A DNA stretch of 64,000 nt from DATILI01 sp035476635. GTDB taxonomy: Bacteria > Pseudomonadota > Gammaproteobacteria > Burkholderiales > Burkholderiaceae_C. Under the pieces are notes generated by a model. The model was given only the letters and a program-made list of their open reading frames with translations, was not told where the DNA came from and ran no database searches. Each line of letters begins with the position of its first letter. Position 1 is the first letter of the stretch. The position numbers were made by a program, and so were the translations under genes. This document shows positions 8,754 through 18,092 of this stretch, in pieces. The stretch is taken from positions 1-64,000 of the forward strand of contig DATILI010000168.1 in assembly GCA_035476635.1 (NCBI GenBank). Direction: 5' to 3'.

Positions 8754-8815
8754 CCGCATCGTCGAGCGTGCGCAAGGCGATGTCCCGCCTGCGTGAAGCC
8801 TGACTCCGCACCTGG

Positions 8816-8950
8816 GCAAACCCCAGGCTGCGTCAGAAAAGCACAAGCCGCGCAGTTTTGTTCAAACGCCCACAGCCGATGCGGCGAAGAATCAGGTCTT
8901 ACCCAACCAGGAGCCTCAAAATGAAATCCTCAATGCACCGCCGCACCGTT
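8816..8950 (+). repeat. Leader repeat, copy 2 (functional tctC leader)
   Basis: Second copy of the leader described at 8312-8448, here leading into the intact tctC gene at 8921 with an AGGAG ribosome site 8 bases before the ATG. The match with copy 3 at 34338 continues through the coding region and the following BKACE gene, so the repeat is part of a duplicated tctC-BKACE module rather than a mobile element end. Confidence 0.75.
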
Positions 8951-9901
8951 CTGGCGCTGGCCGCCCTGTCCGCAACGGGCGTGCGCGCTCAGGGCTTCCT
9001 GTCCAAACCCTTGACGTTGGTCGTGCCGTACCCGGCAGGCGGACCAGCCGATGTCACCGCACGCCAAATGGTGCCCAGCCTGCGCAAGTCGCTCGGCCAA
9101 ACCGTGATCGTGGACAACGTCGCCGGCGCGAGCGGGGCGCTCGGGATCCAGAAGCTCCTCAATGCCTCCGCCGACGGCCACCAATTCATGATGGGCACGC
9201 CAAGCGACGTGATCCTCGCGCCGCTGGCCCTGGCCGCCGTGAAGCACAAGCCGGAGCAGCTGCGCTTGCTGGGCCTGGCCTCGCGCGCCCCGCTGGTGCT
9301 GGTAGGCGGCACGCAGTTGCCCGCCGGCAAGCTTGAAAACCTGATGGCCGAATTGCGCAAACCGGGCGCCAGGCAATACACCTACGGCAGCATCGGCCCT
9401 GGATCTCTTTACCACCTGGTCGGCGAAGACTTTGCCGCGCGTACCAAGCTGCGCATGATCCATGTCCCGTACAAGGGCATGGCACCGCTGCTGCAGGACG
9501 TGATGGCCGGTGTGGTGGATCTGGCCTTCCTGCCTTCGGCCGGCAACCTGGCTGATCTGGTTTCCAGCGGCAAGCTGCGCGCCTACGCCTTGACCGACGG
9601 CCAGCGACTGAAACGCCTGGCTGAAGTGCCGACGATGGCACAGGCCGCCGGCCTGAAAGGATTTGAGTACGAAATCTGGGGCGGCCTCTTCGTGCCGAAC
9701 TCGGTGCCCACCGCCATCGCCCAAAGGCTTCATGCCGCGGTGAAAGAAGCGCAGCAGGACCCGGACTTCAGGGCGCAGATCGAAGCCAGCGGCGCGACGC
9801 CCGGCAATCCGATGAGCCTGGTGGAGGCTGATCGGTTCTTCACCGACCAAATGACGCGCTACCGCCGGCTTGCCCAGGCCGTCAAGCTCGAGCCGCAATA
9901 A
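8921..9901 (+). CDS. Bug/TctC-family solute-binding protein (module copy A)
   Basis: A 326-residue periplasmic binding protein with signal peptide MKSSMHRRTVLALAALSATG ending in RAQ. Family motifs include LVVPYPAGGPADVTARQM, VIVDNVAGASGALG and HVPYKGMAPLLQDVMAG. The ATG at 8921 is chosen over an upstream ATG at 8858 because of the AGGAG site and the signal peptide. It is followed after 18 bases by a beta-keto acid cleavage enzyme, suggesting uptake or sensing of the acid that enzyme consumes. It is highly similar along its length to the protein encoded at 34445-35425. Confidence 0.92.
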   Translation: MKSSMHRRTVLALAALSATGVRAQGFLSKPLTLVVPYPAGGPADVTARQMVPSLRKSLGQTVIVDNVAGASGALGIQKLLNASADGHQFMMGTPSDVILAPLALAAVKHKPEQLRLLGLASRAPLVLVGGTQLPAGKLENLMAELRKPGARQYTYGSIGPGSLYHLVGEDFAARTKLRMIHVPYKGMAPLLQDVMAGVVDLAFLPSAGNLADLVSSGKLRAYALTDGQRLKRLAEVPTMAQAAGLKGFEYEIWGGLFVPNSVPTAIAQRLHAAVKEAQQDPDFRAQIEASGATPGNPMSLVEADRFFTDQMTRYRRLAQAVKLEPQ

Positions 9902-9919
9902 CCCGATACGCCCGAATTC

Positions 9920-10804
9920 ATGCAAGACACCGTCATCATCACTTGCGCCCTCACGGGCGCCGGCCCGCTGTCCAAGAATCCCGCCCATCCCGTCACGCCA
10001 CGCCAGATCGCCGAGTCAGGATTGACGGCGGCCGAAGCCGGCGCTGCCGTCCTGCACGTGCATGTGCGCGACCCGGTCACGGGGGAGTATTCCGGCGAGC
10101 TCGGGCTCTACGAAGAAGCCGTCGGCCTGATCCGCGAAGGCAACCCGGATGTGATCCTCAATCTCACCACGGGGCTGGGTTCGGGTTTCTATCCCAAGAA
10201 CCCCCTGTTGCCGATCGAGGCCGGGCCGGGTACGCACATCTGGAGCGCTGAACGGCGCATGGAACATGTACTCAAGCTCAAGCCGGAAATCTGCACGTTG
10301 GACCTCGTGACCGGCCAGGTGTTCGGCGGCATCGTGATCAGCACCGAGCAGGTCTTGACGCGCATGGCGACGATGGCGCGCGAAGCGGGCGTGAAGCCCG
10401 AGATCGAACTCTTCGACAGCGGCGACGCGGTACTCGCCAAGCACCTCATCGGCAAGGGCGTGCTCGACGGCCCCGGCATGTACTCGTTCGTGATGGGCTT
10501 GAACTTCGCAGTGCCCGCCGACACCGAAAGCATGATGTACCTGCGCAATCAGCTGCCGGCAGGCGCGCAGTGGCAAGGCTTTGGCATCGGACGAAACCAG
10601 TTCCCGATGGCAATGCAGTCGGCGCTGCTGGGCGGCCACGTGCGCGTGGGCCTGGAAGACAACGCCTTTATCTCCAAGGGCGTCTTCGCTGAGAGCAACG
10701 CGCAGCAGGTGAAAAAGGCGCGTCGCCTCGTTGAGGAACTCGGTCCTTCGATCGCCAGCCCGACGCAGGCACGCCAGATTCTGGGCCTCAGAAATGCGTC
10801 CTGA
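9920..10804 (+). CDS. Beta-keto acid cleavage enzyme (BKACE, DUF849)
   Basis: A 294-residue TIM-barrel enzyme of the BKACE family, which condenses a beta-keto acid with acetyl-CoA to give acetoacetate and a new CoA thioester. Zinc ligands His46 and His48 (VLHVHVRDP) and Glu246 (VGLEDN) are present, as is the N-terminal ITCALTGAGP. The founding member acts on 3-keto-5-aminohexanoate, but specificity varies widely and cannot be assigned. It lies 18 bases after a tctC gene. Two broken relatives occur in this window, at about 18016 and at 35449. Confidence 0.9.
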   Translation: MQDTVIITCALTGAGPLSKNPAHPVTPRQIAESGLTAAEAGAAVLHVHVRDPVTGEYSGELGLYEEAVGLIREGNPDVILNLTTGLGSGFYPKNPLLPIEAGPGTHIWSAERRMEHVLKLKPEICTLDLVTGQVFGGIVISTEQVLTRMATMAREAGVKPEIELFDSGDAVLAKHLIGKGVLDGPGMYSFVMGLNFAVPADTESMMYLRNQLPAGAQWQGFGIGRNQFPMAMQSALLGGHVRVGLEDNAFISKGVFAESNAQQVKKARRLVEELGPSIASPTQARQILGLRNAS

Positions 10805-10854
10805 GCCAAACGCTTCACCTTGCTTGCCCTTACGAGTCCCTATGGCAGCAGTGT

Positions 10855-11799
10855 TCAAACCGCGGAGAGCAGCACCCTCGCCAGCGGGTCGGGCATCGAG
10901 AAGAACGGGCTGTGGTCGCTGTCCAGCTGCACGACCTGCGTCCTGTTCGAGGGCGTCATGGCGTCGGCCTGCGCGATCATCCGGTCCTGGAGAACCGGCG
11001 GGATGGCCTTGTCTTGCGCGGCGCGGACATAGGTGCGGGGGATGCTGCCCCAGCGCTGATTGCTGACCGCCACCGGCGTCGCCATGGGTGCAGCCGGTAT
11101 GTCGCACGTCAGCAGGTTGAGGGCGGCGCGCCTGGTCGCCAGATCGACCTTGCCATAGAACACGTCGGCCATCGCCGCGCGGTACTGGCTGTCGAGGGAG
11201 CCCGGATCGAAGCGCAGTGCGCCGATGGCTTGCGGGTCGGCGCGAAGCAGGGGGACGAGCTGGGAGGGCGGGGCCTCCGCTCCACGGGTGTAGGAGAGCA
11301 TGCTCGTGCCGTCCTTCGGCATGAAGGCCGCCACATAGACCAGCCGGGCGATCTTGGCGGGTCCCAGCAGTTCGGCGGCGGCCTGAATCGCGCCACCGCC
11401 CATGCTGTGGCCCACCACCATCGGGGCCGGGAAGCCGGCGGCCAACAGCGACTCGACTGCGGCGGCCACGGCGTTTGCGTAGTCGGCAAGCGTAATCGCC
11501 GCCAGCGGCGACCGCTCGGTAGCAAAGGCGCCGGGCCGCGGCTGGACATCGTAGGCGACGGGAAAAAGGGCGTTGAGTCCATGGCCCGGCAGGTCGATGG
11601 CCACCACCGGATGCCCGGCGGCGGCGAGCATCGGAGCCACCTTTCCCCAACACCACGCGCCGTGCCAGGCGCCGTGCACCAGCAGGACAGGACGCTTGGC
11701 CGTTGTGCGGGAGTCGGCCTGTGTGCTGGCGCAGGCGGCGACGAGCATGCCGCTGGCCGCGGAGATGGAAGAAGTCAAGAGCGAGCGACGAGGGATCAT
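10855..11799 (-). CDS. Alpha/beta hydrolase, predicted exported lipoprotein
   Basis: A 314-residue hydrolase. The N-terminus MIPRRSLLTS...GMLVAAC ends in a lipobox with the cysteine ready for lipidation, and the twin Arg also hints at Tat export. The hydrolase core starts with VLLVHGAWHGAWCW (oxyanion loop), the nucleophile elbow is GHSMGG, and DSDHSPFF near the C-terminus provides the His. The HGAWHG start recalls the salicylate-esterase/hydroxynitrile-lyase-like group. It converges with the BKACE gene and diverges from an AraC-type regulator that may control it. Confidence 0.85.
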   Translation of the reverse strand: MIPRRSLLTSSISAASGMLVAACASTQADSRTTAKRPVLLVHGAWHGAWCWGKVAPMLAAAGHPVVAIDLPGHGLNALFPVAYDVQPRPGAFATERSPLAAITLADYANAVAAAVESLLAAGFPAPMVVGHSMGGGAIQAAAELLGPAKIARLVYVAAFMPKDGTSMLSYTRGAEAPPSQLVPLLRADPQAIGALRFDPGSLDSQYRAAMADVFYGKVDLATRRAALNLLTCDIPAAPMATPVAVSNQRWGSIPRTYVRAAQDKAIPPVLQDRMIAQADAMTPSNRTQVVQLDSDHSPFFSMPDPLARVLLSAV

Positions 11800-11942
11800 T
11801 GCGGGGTTTCCATTGGTTGTGGCCCGTCAGCTTCCGCGTAAGCGCCCGCGCGCTCCACCGGAAAAGTGCATTGCCACGGAATGCGTGCAAGCGGCGGCCT
11901 ATCGTTTCCCCGCTCAGCCCGCGACGGGGTTTGTCGCAAGAT

Positions 11943-13025
11943 ATGTGGATGAGTTCCGTGATCGACTTCGGCCCCGCCATTATTCAGGTCGAGGGCGCCT
12001 CGCTACCTGCCCAGCGCCTGGCGGACAGCCGGGACGTGGACGAGGCGCGCGAGCAGACCGGCCGCATGTTCGGCGGTGCGCGCCTGCGCCGGCTGTCCCG
12101 GCACGGCACGTTCCATTGCGTGCTGGATCATGTACCGCTGGGCCCCGTGTCGTTCAACCGATTTCGATGGGGCGCCCAAATCGAGCTGGAACCCTTGGCG
12201 TGTACCCTGCCGGGCTATTTCCTGGTCAGCCTGCCGACCGACGGCGGCGCAGAGGTGTGGCAAGACGGTGAGGCGCAGGCGCTGGCGGTGGGTAGTCCGG
12301 GCGTGTTCAGTCCGATACGCAGTTTTGAGCTGAAGGCGCAAGAAGGTTACGACCAGCTGTTGGTGCGCATCGATGCGCAATTTTTGGCACGGGCCTGGCT
12401 GGGCATCTCAGGCGCACCCCTGACGGGGCCGCTCTATTTCGAGATGGCCATTCCGGACCGGCCTTTGATCTCCCAAGGCTGGAGCGCCTTGATCGCACAG
12501 GCTGCCATCACCGCGGTACTACCGATGGGCGGCAAGGCGCGCGAGTTCGCACAGGCTGCCCTGGCCGACAACATGGCCACTCTGCTGCTGACACAACACG
12601 CCCACAATCATCGGTTCTGGCTGGATGCGCCCACTTCGGTAGTCGGCCATGCGCAGCGTTTGACAAAGCAGGCCGAGGAGTTTCTACTGCGGCGGCTCCG
12701 AGCCCCGGTCTCGATAACCGACATCTGTATTGCATGCGGCGTATCCCGTCGCACATTGTTCGCGGCATTCCAGTCACATCGCAAGATGGGACCGATGGCG
12801 TGGCTGCGCCATCAGCGACTGGACGCGGCGCGCGTCGCCCTCGAACGGCCCGTCCGGGAGAACACACGCGTGGCCGACATAGCGATGGAGTTCTGCTTCG
12901 CAAACGTAGGCGACTTCGCCGGCGCGTACCGTCAGCACTGCGGTGAGCCGCCTTCCCAAACGCTTAGGAGGGGGTTCGCGTATCGCAGTTCTGTTAGAAG
13001 TGGCCCCGCAGGTGCCGCCTGCTAA
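11943..13025 (+). CDS. AraC-family transcriptional regulator
   Basis: About 360 residues. The C-terminal helix-turn-helix domain includes ITDICIACGVSRRTLFAAFQ and the downstream VADIAMEFCFANVGDFAGAYRQHCG with the conserved aromatic spacing; the N-terminal half resembles the AraC-binding-like domain of the 'AraC_binding_2' type. Two in-frame ATGs, at 11943 and 11949, are equally plausible; the long upstream extension of the open frame lies inside the divergent hydrolase gene and is not used. It probably regulates the divergent lipoprotein hydrolase. Confidence 0.82.
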   Translation: MWMSSVIDFGPAIIQVEGASLPAQRLADSRDVDEAREQTGRMFGGARLRRLSRHGTFHCVLDHVPLGPVSFNRFRWGAQIELEPLACTLPGYFLVSLPTDGGAEVWQDGEAQALAVGSPGVFSPIRSFELKAQEGYDQLLVRIDAQFLARAWLGISGAPLTGPLYFEMAIPDRPLISQGWSALIAQAAITAVLPMGGKAREFAQAALADNMATLLLTQHAHNHRFWLDAPTSVVGHAQRLTKQAEEFLLRRLRAPVSITDICIACGVSRRTLFAAFQSHRKMGPMAWLRHQRLDAARVALERPVRENTRVADIAMEFCFANVGDFAGAYRQHCGEPPSQTLRRGFAYRSSVRSGPAGAAC

Positions 13026-13252
13026 TTTGGTGTTGTCGACACATCAAAGCGCAGGAGGGCAGCCATGGCCGCAGCTCAGTGTATTGAGCGCCTTGGGGCT
13101 TGGGAAGGGTATGAGCTGGAGGGCAGCTGGGAGGAGCAGCGCGGCGTTGATGGCCGTGTTCAGGAAGCGGACTCCGTCACCGGGTTGTACGGCGCATGGG
13201 TCATGACCTGGTTGGCCAGCACGTGGGTCGCAGCCGAACAAGCCTTAGAAGA

Positions 13253-14260
13253 TCACTCCGGCTTGATGCCAAGGTCACGCAGCACCTTTCCATAACGCGC
13301 GGCGTCTTCCTGGATCTTGCTTGCGAACGTTTCCGGGGAGCCCCCTACCGGTTCGCTGCCGAGTTCCAAGATGCGGGCTTTGACCTCCGGGAGGTCAAAG
13401 ACTGCCTGCAGTTGCTGGTTGATGCGGCGGACCATGGCCGTGGGCGTTCCCTTCGGGGCCAATATCCCCTGCCATGCGCTCAAGTCAAAGCCGGGGACTG
13501 TCTCGGCCATCATCGGCACGCTACTCATCGACCCGCGTTCGCGACGGGTGGCCGCCGTCGCCAACACCTTGACACGTCCGGCCTTCACCTGTTGCTCGGA
13601 GGTGGCTACTGTATCGAACAGAATGTCAACCTCGCCGCCGATCAGCGCGTTCATGGCCGGTGCCTGGCCACGGTACGGTACTCGGAGCACCTCCCGGCCA
13701 GCGTGGTGCTCGAGCAAGGCACAACCGATCGTGAACACAGACCCAACGGACCCGCACGTCACGCCGCGAGGCCGCGTCTTGATGAGCGCGAGCAGCTCGG
13801 CCGGACTGCGCGCCGGCAAGGACGGATGGACGACCAGTACGGGCGACAGCGTGAGCACCTGGAACACGGGGGCCAACTCGTCTGGCTGCAGGCTGCCCTT
13901 GACCAGGTGCGGGTTGGTAATGAGAACAGAATTGCCGTACAGGAGCGTCTGCCCATCGGGCTTAGCCCGGGCAACGAATTCGGCGCCGATGTTGCCCGCC
14001 GCTCCTGGCTTGTTGTCGACGATGACCGGCTGACCAATGCGGTCGGCGAGCTTCTGAGCGAGCAGGCGCGAGATCACATCCGTCGGACCGCCGGGCGGGA
14101 ATGGCACCACCAGGCGGACAGTTCCATTGGGCCAATCCTGCGCAACGGCCGCGGAAGGCAGCGCCATCGCCGCCATTGCCAGCAGCAGCACGCGGGTCCA
14201 CCACCGCAAGCGCCCGGTCATGTCAGGCCCTGAAAGAAAGAAATCGGCTTCGTGTTTCAT
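13253..14260 (-). CDS. Bug/TctC-family solute-binding protein
   Basis: About 335 residues. VRLVVPFPPGGPTDVISRLL, VIVDNKPGAAGNIGAEFVA and VPYRGQAPAMNALIGGEVDI identify the family; the signal sequence ends in SAAVAQ. The ATG at 14260 has a GGAG site 6 bases upstream; an ATG at 14221 would give a more typical signal peptide (MTGRLRWWTRV) and remains possible. It lies downstream of a LysR gene on the same strand, and no transporter membrane genes are near. The 227 bases between it and the AraC gene hold nothing I can name. Confidence 0.9.
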   Translation of the reverse strand: MKHEADFFLSGPDMTGRLRWWTRVLLLAMAAMALPSAAVAQDWPNGTVRLVVPFPPGGPTDVISRLLAQKLADRIGQPVIVDNKPGAAGNIGAEFVARAKPDGQTLLYGNSVLITNPHLVKGSLQPDELAPVFQVLTLSPVLVVHPSLPARSPAELLALIKTRPRGVTCGSVGSVFTIGCALLEHHAGREVLRVPYRGQAPAMNALIGGEVDILFDTVATSEQQVKAGRVKVLATAATRRERGSMSSVPMMAETVPGFDLSAWQGILAPKGTPTAMVRRINQQLQAVFDLPEVKARILELGSEPVGGSPETFASKIQEDAARYGKVLRDLGIKPE

Positions 14261-14355
14261 CGTGTCTCCATGCTTTTTGCCGGATATCAGCATCCGTCGC
14301 AAACCCTATTGGATCGCTCAGGGGCTCCCGAGACAAACACGAGTTAATTATTCGC

Positions 14356-15300
14356 TCATTTGGCGCGGCTATCAGTCCTACGTCGCAGGCCCCTCGATGG
14401 ATCAGCCGCTGCGAGTTGGGCCGTGAAGGTCTGAAAGAAAGGTTTGATCGCCTCGCCGGGGCTGGCGCCTCGACGGGTGATCGCGTAGAAATCCAGCTGC
14501 GAATCTGCCGGAGCCATCGGTCGTACCCGAACGCGATATCTCTTGGCGGCATGCGACGCGAAAGACGGCAACACGGCCTGGCCGTAACCGGCTTCCACCA
14601 TGGCAATCAGCGTGTGCAGATGGCGAAAGCGCGCCCGCAAGTCGGTGTCCACTCCTTGAAGGGAGAGACGTTTGTCGACGAATTCCTGAACGGCGTTGTC
14701 CGCCGGGAGTGCGAGCATCGGCTGGCCCTGTAATGCCTGCCATGTCGCCGGAGCGCGCGCTGCGGCACCTGCGGCACGCGCCGCCGGGCTCACCAGCACG
14801 AGCCCCACAGTGCGCAGCACCTGGCGCACCAGTGAGGATTTCTCCTCCAGCAGGACACCCAGGCCAACGTCAACTTCGCTGCTCTCGACCATCGACACGA
14901 TGCCCGCGCGATCGACGTCGCGCACCGTAACGGAGAGATCCGGATGCGTCTGCCGCAGCGAAGCCATGACATCCGGCAGGATGCTCGCGCATACCAAGGG
15001 CGTCGCAGCAACGGTCAGCGTACGGTCGGCGTCCTGCGTAAGCCGCACGGCTTCCCGCGTGGCGCCGTCCAGGTCTGCAAGCAGGCGCTGGACGACCGGT
15101 AGAAAGCTTCTTCCCGCCGCAGTGAGAGAGACGGTGCGGGTTGTGCGCTCGAAGAGGCGGCAAGTGAGCTGCTCTTCCATCTCGCGGATCATCAAGCTCA
15201 GCCCTGCTTGGGTCATGTGCACCTGTTCGGCGGCGCGCGTGAAACTCGCGAGCCGGGCGACGACGACGAAGGCCTTGAGCTGTCGCGTAGTGAGATTCAT
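14356..15300 (-). CDS. LysR-family transcriptional regulator
   Basis: A 314-residue LysR protein: N-terminal winged helix (MNLTTRQLKAFVVVARLASF...AAEQVHMTQAGLSLMIREME) and a C-terminal effector-binding domain beginning about residue 90. It is divergent from an FAD monooxygenase-hydrolase pair, separated by 87 bases, so it probably senses that pathway's substrate and activates the pair. It may also influence the tctC gene 95 bases downstream on its own strand. Confidence 0.88.
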   Translation of the reverse strand: MNLTTRQLKAFVVVARLASFTRAAEQVHMTQAGLSLMIREMEEQLTCRLFERTTRTVSLTAAGRSFLPVVQRLLADLDGATREAVRLTQDADRTLTVAATPLVCASILPDVMASLRQTHPDLSVTVRDVDRAGIVSMVESSEVDVGLGVLLEEKSSLVRQVLRTVGLVLVSPAARAAGAAARAPATWQALQGQPMLALPADNAVQEFVDKRLSLQGVDTDLRARFRHLHTLIAMVEAGYGQAVLPSFASHAAKRYRVRVRPMAPADSQLDFYAITRRGASPGEAIKPFFQTFTAQLAAADPSRGLRRRTDSRAK

Positions 15301-15387
15301 AGCAACCCATTATGAGTCGATCAGACACCGAAACTTGTTTTGGCGGTCGTCGCGGGCTTCAATCGCCTGCATCAAACGGAATCGAAC

Positions 15388-16608
15388 ATGACACAACCTC
15401 TCAGCATTGCCGTGGTGGGCGCCGGACTCGGCGGCCTCACGGCGGCCGCCGCGCTGCTGCGCAGCGGATTTTCGGTGGACATCTACGAACAGGCTTCGCA
15501 GCTCGGTGACGTCGGCGCGGGATTGCAGCTCGGCGCCAACGCGGTGCGATGCCTGCAGTCGCTCGGACTGGCCGAGGACCTGGAGCGCGCGGCGGTGCGT
15601 CCTGCTGGCAAACAGGTCCGACTCTGGAGTACTGGCGAGGCGACCCGCCTTTTCGATCTGGGCGCGACATCGATCAAGGAGTACGGCTTCCCATACCTGA
15701 TGGTTCACCGAGCCGACCTGCACCAGGTGCTGGTGGCGGCGGTCCGCCGCGCCGCGCCCGACGCAATCCGCCTGGGGGCGCGATGCGTCGGGGTCGAGCT
15801 CGGAGCGGAAGGAGCAGTCCTGTTGACCGCGGACGGCGTGCGTCGCCGTTACGACGCGGTAGTCGGTGCCGACGGCGTGCACTCGCACATCCGGGCCGCG
15901 CTGGGCAACCAGGATTACCCGGCCTTCACGGGCTGTGTGGCCTGGCGGGGCCTCATTCCGGTGGAGCGGGCGGGCAACTATGCCTCGGACTGCATGGGGA
16001 CCAACTGGATTGGCCCGGGCGCGCATGTCATTACCTACCCGATTCGTGGCGGTGCCCTGGTGAACTTCGTCGGCATCGTGGAGCGGTCCGACTGGCAGGT
16101 GGAGTCCTGGAATGTTCCGGGCACTATCGAGGAATGCGCGCGGGATTTCGCTGGCTGGCATCCGGACGTTCTCAAGCTGATCCATGCCATTGACAAGCCC
16201 TATAAATGGGCCCTCATGAGCCGTGCTCCGCTCGCTCGGTGGAGCAAGGGCTGCGCGACCCTGTTGGGCGACGCCTGCCATCCGACGCTGCCGTTCCTGG
16301 CGCAGGGCGCCGCGATGGCGATCGAAGATGGCATCGTCCTCGCGCGTGCAGTAGCTGCCAACCCCCATCACCTCCCCAATGCCTTTGCTGCCTACGAGGC
16401 AACGCGCCAGGAGCGCACCCGGCGTATCGTCGAGGGGTCGGCTGCCGCCGGGCGCCGCTTTCACAATCCTGAACTAGGCTCGCCGGAGGGAGCGCGCGCG
16501 TACGTGGCACGCGAGTGGAGCGAGGCGCGCGTGCGCGAGCGCTATCAGTGGCTGTTCGAGTACGACGCGCTCACCACGCCACTAGCCGCCGCGGTGGCCG
16601 TAGCATGA
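15388..16608 (+). CDS. FAD-dependent monooxygenase, salicylate/6-hydroxynicotinate hydroxylase type
   Basis: A 406-residue class A flavin monooxygenase. It shows AVVGAGLGGLTAAAAL at the N-terminus, VGADGVHSHIR (DG motif) and LLGDACHPTLPFLAQGAAMAIEDG (GD motif with intact Asp), a pattern common to salicylate 1-hydroxylase, 3-hydroxybenzoate 6-hydroxylase and NicC. The ATG at 15388 directly precedes the flavin motif; a longer frame from 15340 adds unlikely residues. Its stop overlaps the start of an alpha/beta hydrolase. It would hydroxylate, possibly decarboxylatively, an aromatic or heteroaromatic acid. Confidence 0.87.
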   Translation: MTQPLSIAVVGAGLGGLTAAAALLRSGFSVDIYEQASQLGDVGAGLQLGANAVRCLQSLGLAEDLERAAVRPAGKQVRLWSTGEATRLFDLGATSIKEYGFPYLMVHRADLHQVLVAAVRRAAPDAIRLGARCVGVELGAEGAVLLTADGVRRRYDAVVGADGVHSHIRAALGNQDYPAFTGCVAWRGLIPVERAGNYASDCMGTNWIGPGAHVITYPIRGGALVNFVGIVERSDWQVESWNVPGTIEECARDFAGWHPDVLKLIHAIDKPYKWALMSRAPLARWSKGCATLLGDACHPTLPFLAQGAAMAIEDGIVLARAVAANPHHLPNAFAAYEATRQERTRRIVEGSAAAGRRFHNPELGSPEGARAYVAREWSEARVRERYQWLFEYDALTTPLAAAVAVA

Positions 16609-17417
16609 GAGCGGCGGCCGGTTCGTCAGGGGACCTGCGTCCCGCCATGCTCTGGGGACATGGTCCGCGCAAGGTTCTGGTGCTCAATGGATGGCTGGGC
16701 ACGGCATCGCATTGGGAGGAACTGCTGCGCGGGCTTGATCCGGATCTATGGCAGGCGGGGGTGATGGATTATCGAGGCTACGGTATGCGCCGATCGGTGC
16801 CGGGTAGCTCTTTCACGCTGGACGAGGCGGCGCAGGATGCGGTGGCGCTCGCCGACAGCCTGGGCTGGGACCGTCTGGCACTGATGGGCCACTCGATGGG
16901 AGCGATCGCGATGCTGCGCGCTGCGCAGCGGCTGGGTCAGCGGGCCACCTGCCTGCTCGGCCTCACGCCAGTCTCGCCCTTCGGCTCACGCATGGATGCC
17001 GCGCGACGGGAGCACTTCGAGCGCGCCGCGCACGATATCGTGGTCCGTCAGGCCATCGTGCACGCCTCCGCCGGCAACAACATGCCAGCAAGCTGGTCCG
17101 AGCGGGTGGCCGCGCAGTCATGGAATACCAGCGAGCCGGTCGCGGTCGCAGGGTACCTGGCGCAGTGGTCGGGCGAGCTGGCGGCCGGCCGCGTCGAAAC
17201 CAAGGTGCACATCGCGCTGGGCGAGTACGACCCCGGCATAACGGAAGCCGCGGTACGCGGCGGCTGGCTGTCGTTGTACCCGGATGCAAGTCTCACGGTG
17301 CTGCGGGGCTGCGGCCACTACCCCATGCTTCAGGCACCCCGGTCGACTGCGGCCTGGGTGACCGATGCGCTCACTTCCCGACGGCGGGAAGGTGGCGTCC
17401 GAGCCAATCCAGCGTGA
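16605..17417 (+). CDS. Alpha/beta hydrolase
   Basis: A 270-residue cytosolic hydrolase, start ATG at 16605 overlapping the monooxygenase stop (ATGA). The oxyanion region is VLVLNGWLGTASHW, the nucleophile elbow GHSMGA, the acidic residue lies in ALGEYDPGI, and the His is in RGCGHYPML. The coupling to a ring hydroxylase suggests an enol-lactonase or ring-fission hydrolase role. The last 47 bases overlap the convergent truncated hydrolase. Confidence 0.84.
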   Translation: MRAAAGSSGDLRPAMLWGHGPRKVLVLNGWLGTASHWEELLRGLDPDLWQAGVMDYRGYGMRRSVPGSSFTLDEAAQDAVALADSLGWDRLALMGHSMGAIAMLRAAQRLGQRATCLLGLTPVSPFGSRMDAARREHFERAAHDIVVRQAIVHASAGNNMPASWSERVAAQSWNTSEPVAVAGYLAQWSGELAAGRVETKVHIALGEYDPGITEAAVRGGWLSLYPDASLTVLRGCGHYPMLQAPRSTAAWVTDALTSRRREGGVRANPA

Positions 17418-17840
17418 CCCGGATCAGCTCCGATTCGCCGGAGCCGAAGTGATTGCTGGACTCGGGGATGAACAGTTCGCAGTTGTCACCGGCGGCTTGT
17501 GCCATGTGCTCGGATTCACTCACCGGGACCACGTCATCGCCGCGTGAGTGGATCACCAGCAAAGGACGCGGCGCGATGTGCGCCACCACATCCTCCGGGT
17601 GGTAAGTCAACATGCTGATGGCTGTCTCGGCCGGAAACTCGAAGACGAAGTTCTTTGGCAGCCCAGCGCGGTAGTGCTCGGGCAGGTTCACGATGTCGTA
17701 GCGGTGCAGCATCCTGGACTGGCCCGTTCGCGCACGGTAGAGCTTGGCTTCCTCGAGCCGCTCAAGGAACTGCTGCCACTGCGCCTCGTCGCGGTATTGG
17801 TAGCGGAACCTCCGGATTGGAACTCGACGAGTTTTTCCAT
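17371..17840 (-). pseudogene. Internally deleted alpha/beta hydrolase
   Basis: The start region is preserved: an AAGGA site and ATG at 17840 read MEKLVEFQSGG, then the frame is lost and a second frame picks up at about 17820 with RRFRYQYRDEAQWQQF. The C-terminal portion is clear, with APRPLLVIHSRGDDVVPVSES (acid residue) and SNHFGSGES (His). The central region with the nucleophile is missing. Intact members of this dienelactone-hydrolase-like group are roughly 300 residues. The pattern, both ends kept and middle lost, recurs elsewhere in the window. Confidence 0.75.
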
Positions 17841-18015
17841 AGTTGCTTTCCTTTTGTGTGTTCAGATGAATTAGATCAACCAGGCGCAAAAAGCACCAAC
17901 AAGAGTTCGCAATGGATTGATTGGGCGGATCAATAGAACTGCCGTCGGGCTCGAGGGCCGAGACACTTTTCGATGGCGTCGAAACCAGACGTGCCCTGCA
18001 CAATCTGGCCCAGGT

Positions 18016-18064
18016 AGCGTTGAGAAACTCGGTCCTTCGCCGGCCCGGCGCATGCACGCCAGAT
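18016..18064 (+). pseudogene. BKACE 3'-end scrap
   Basis: Around 49 bases resembling the last 20 codons of the BKACE gene at 9920 (GAACTCGGTCCTTCG in the gene, GAAACTCGGTCCTTCG here, then a CGCCAGAT block). Translation gives V-E-K-L-G-P-S-P-A. The rest of the 252-base gap from 17841 to 18092 holds nothing else I recognise. Confidence 0.5.
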
Positions 18065-18092
18065 GTCCACGGGTTTCACCCAGGCCAGATCG

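Noticed and set aside
10016..11980. A 654-codon minus-strand frame spanning BKACE and the lipoprotein hydrolase.
   Set aside because: It crosses two genes of known family in a different frame and shows no domain.
13065..13295. A 76-codon open frame starting MAAAQCIERLGAWEGYELEG, faintly like the start of an ISL3-type transposase.
   Set aside because: Only about 25 residues are suggestive and no zinc-finger or catalytic region follows; it also overlaps the end of the tctC gene. Not enough to call a mobile element.
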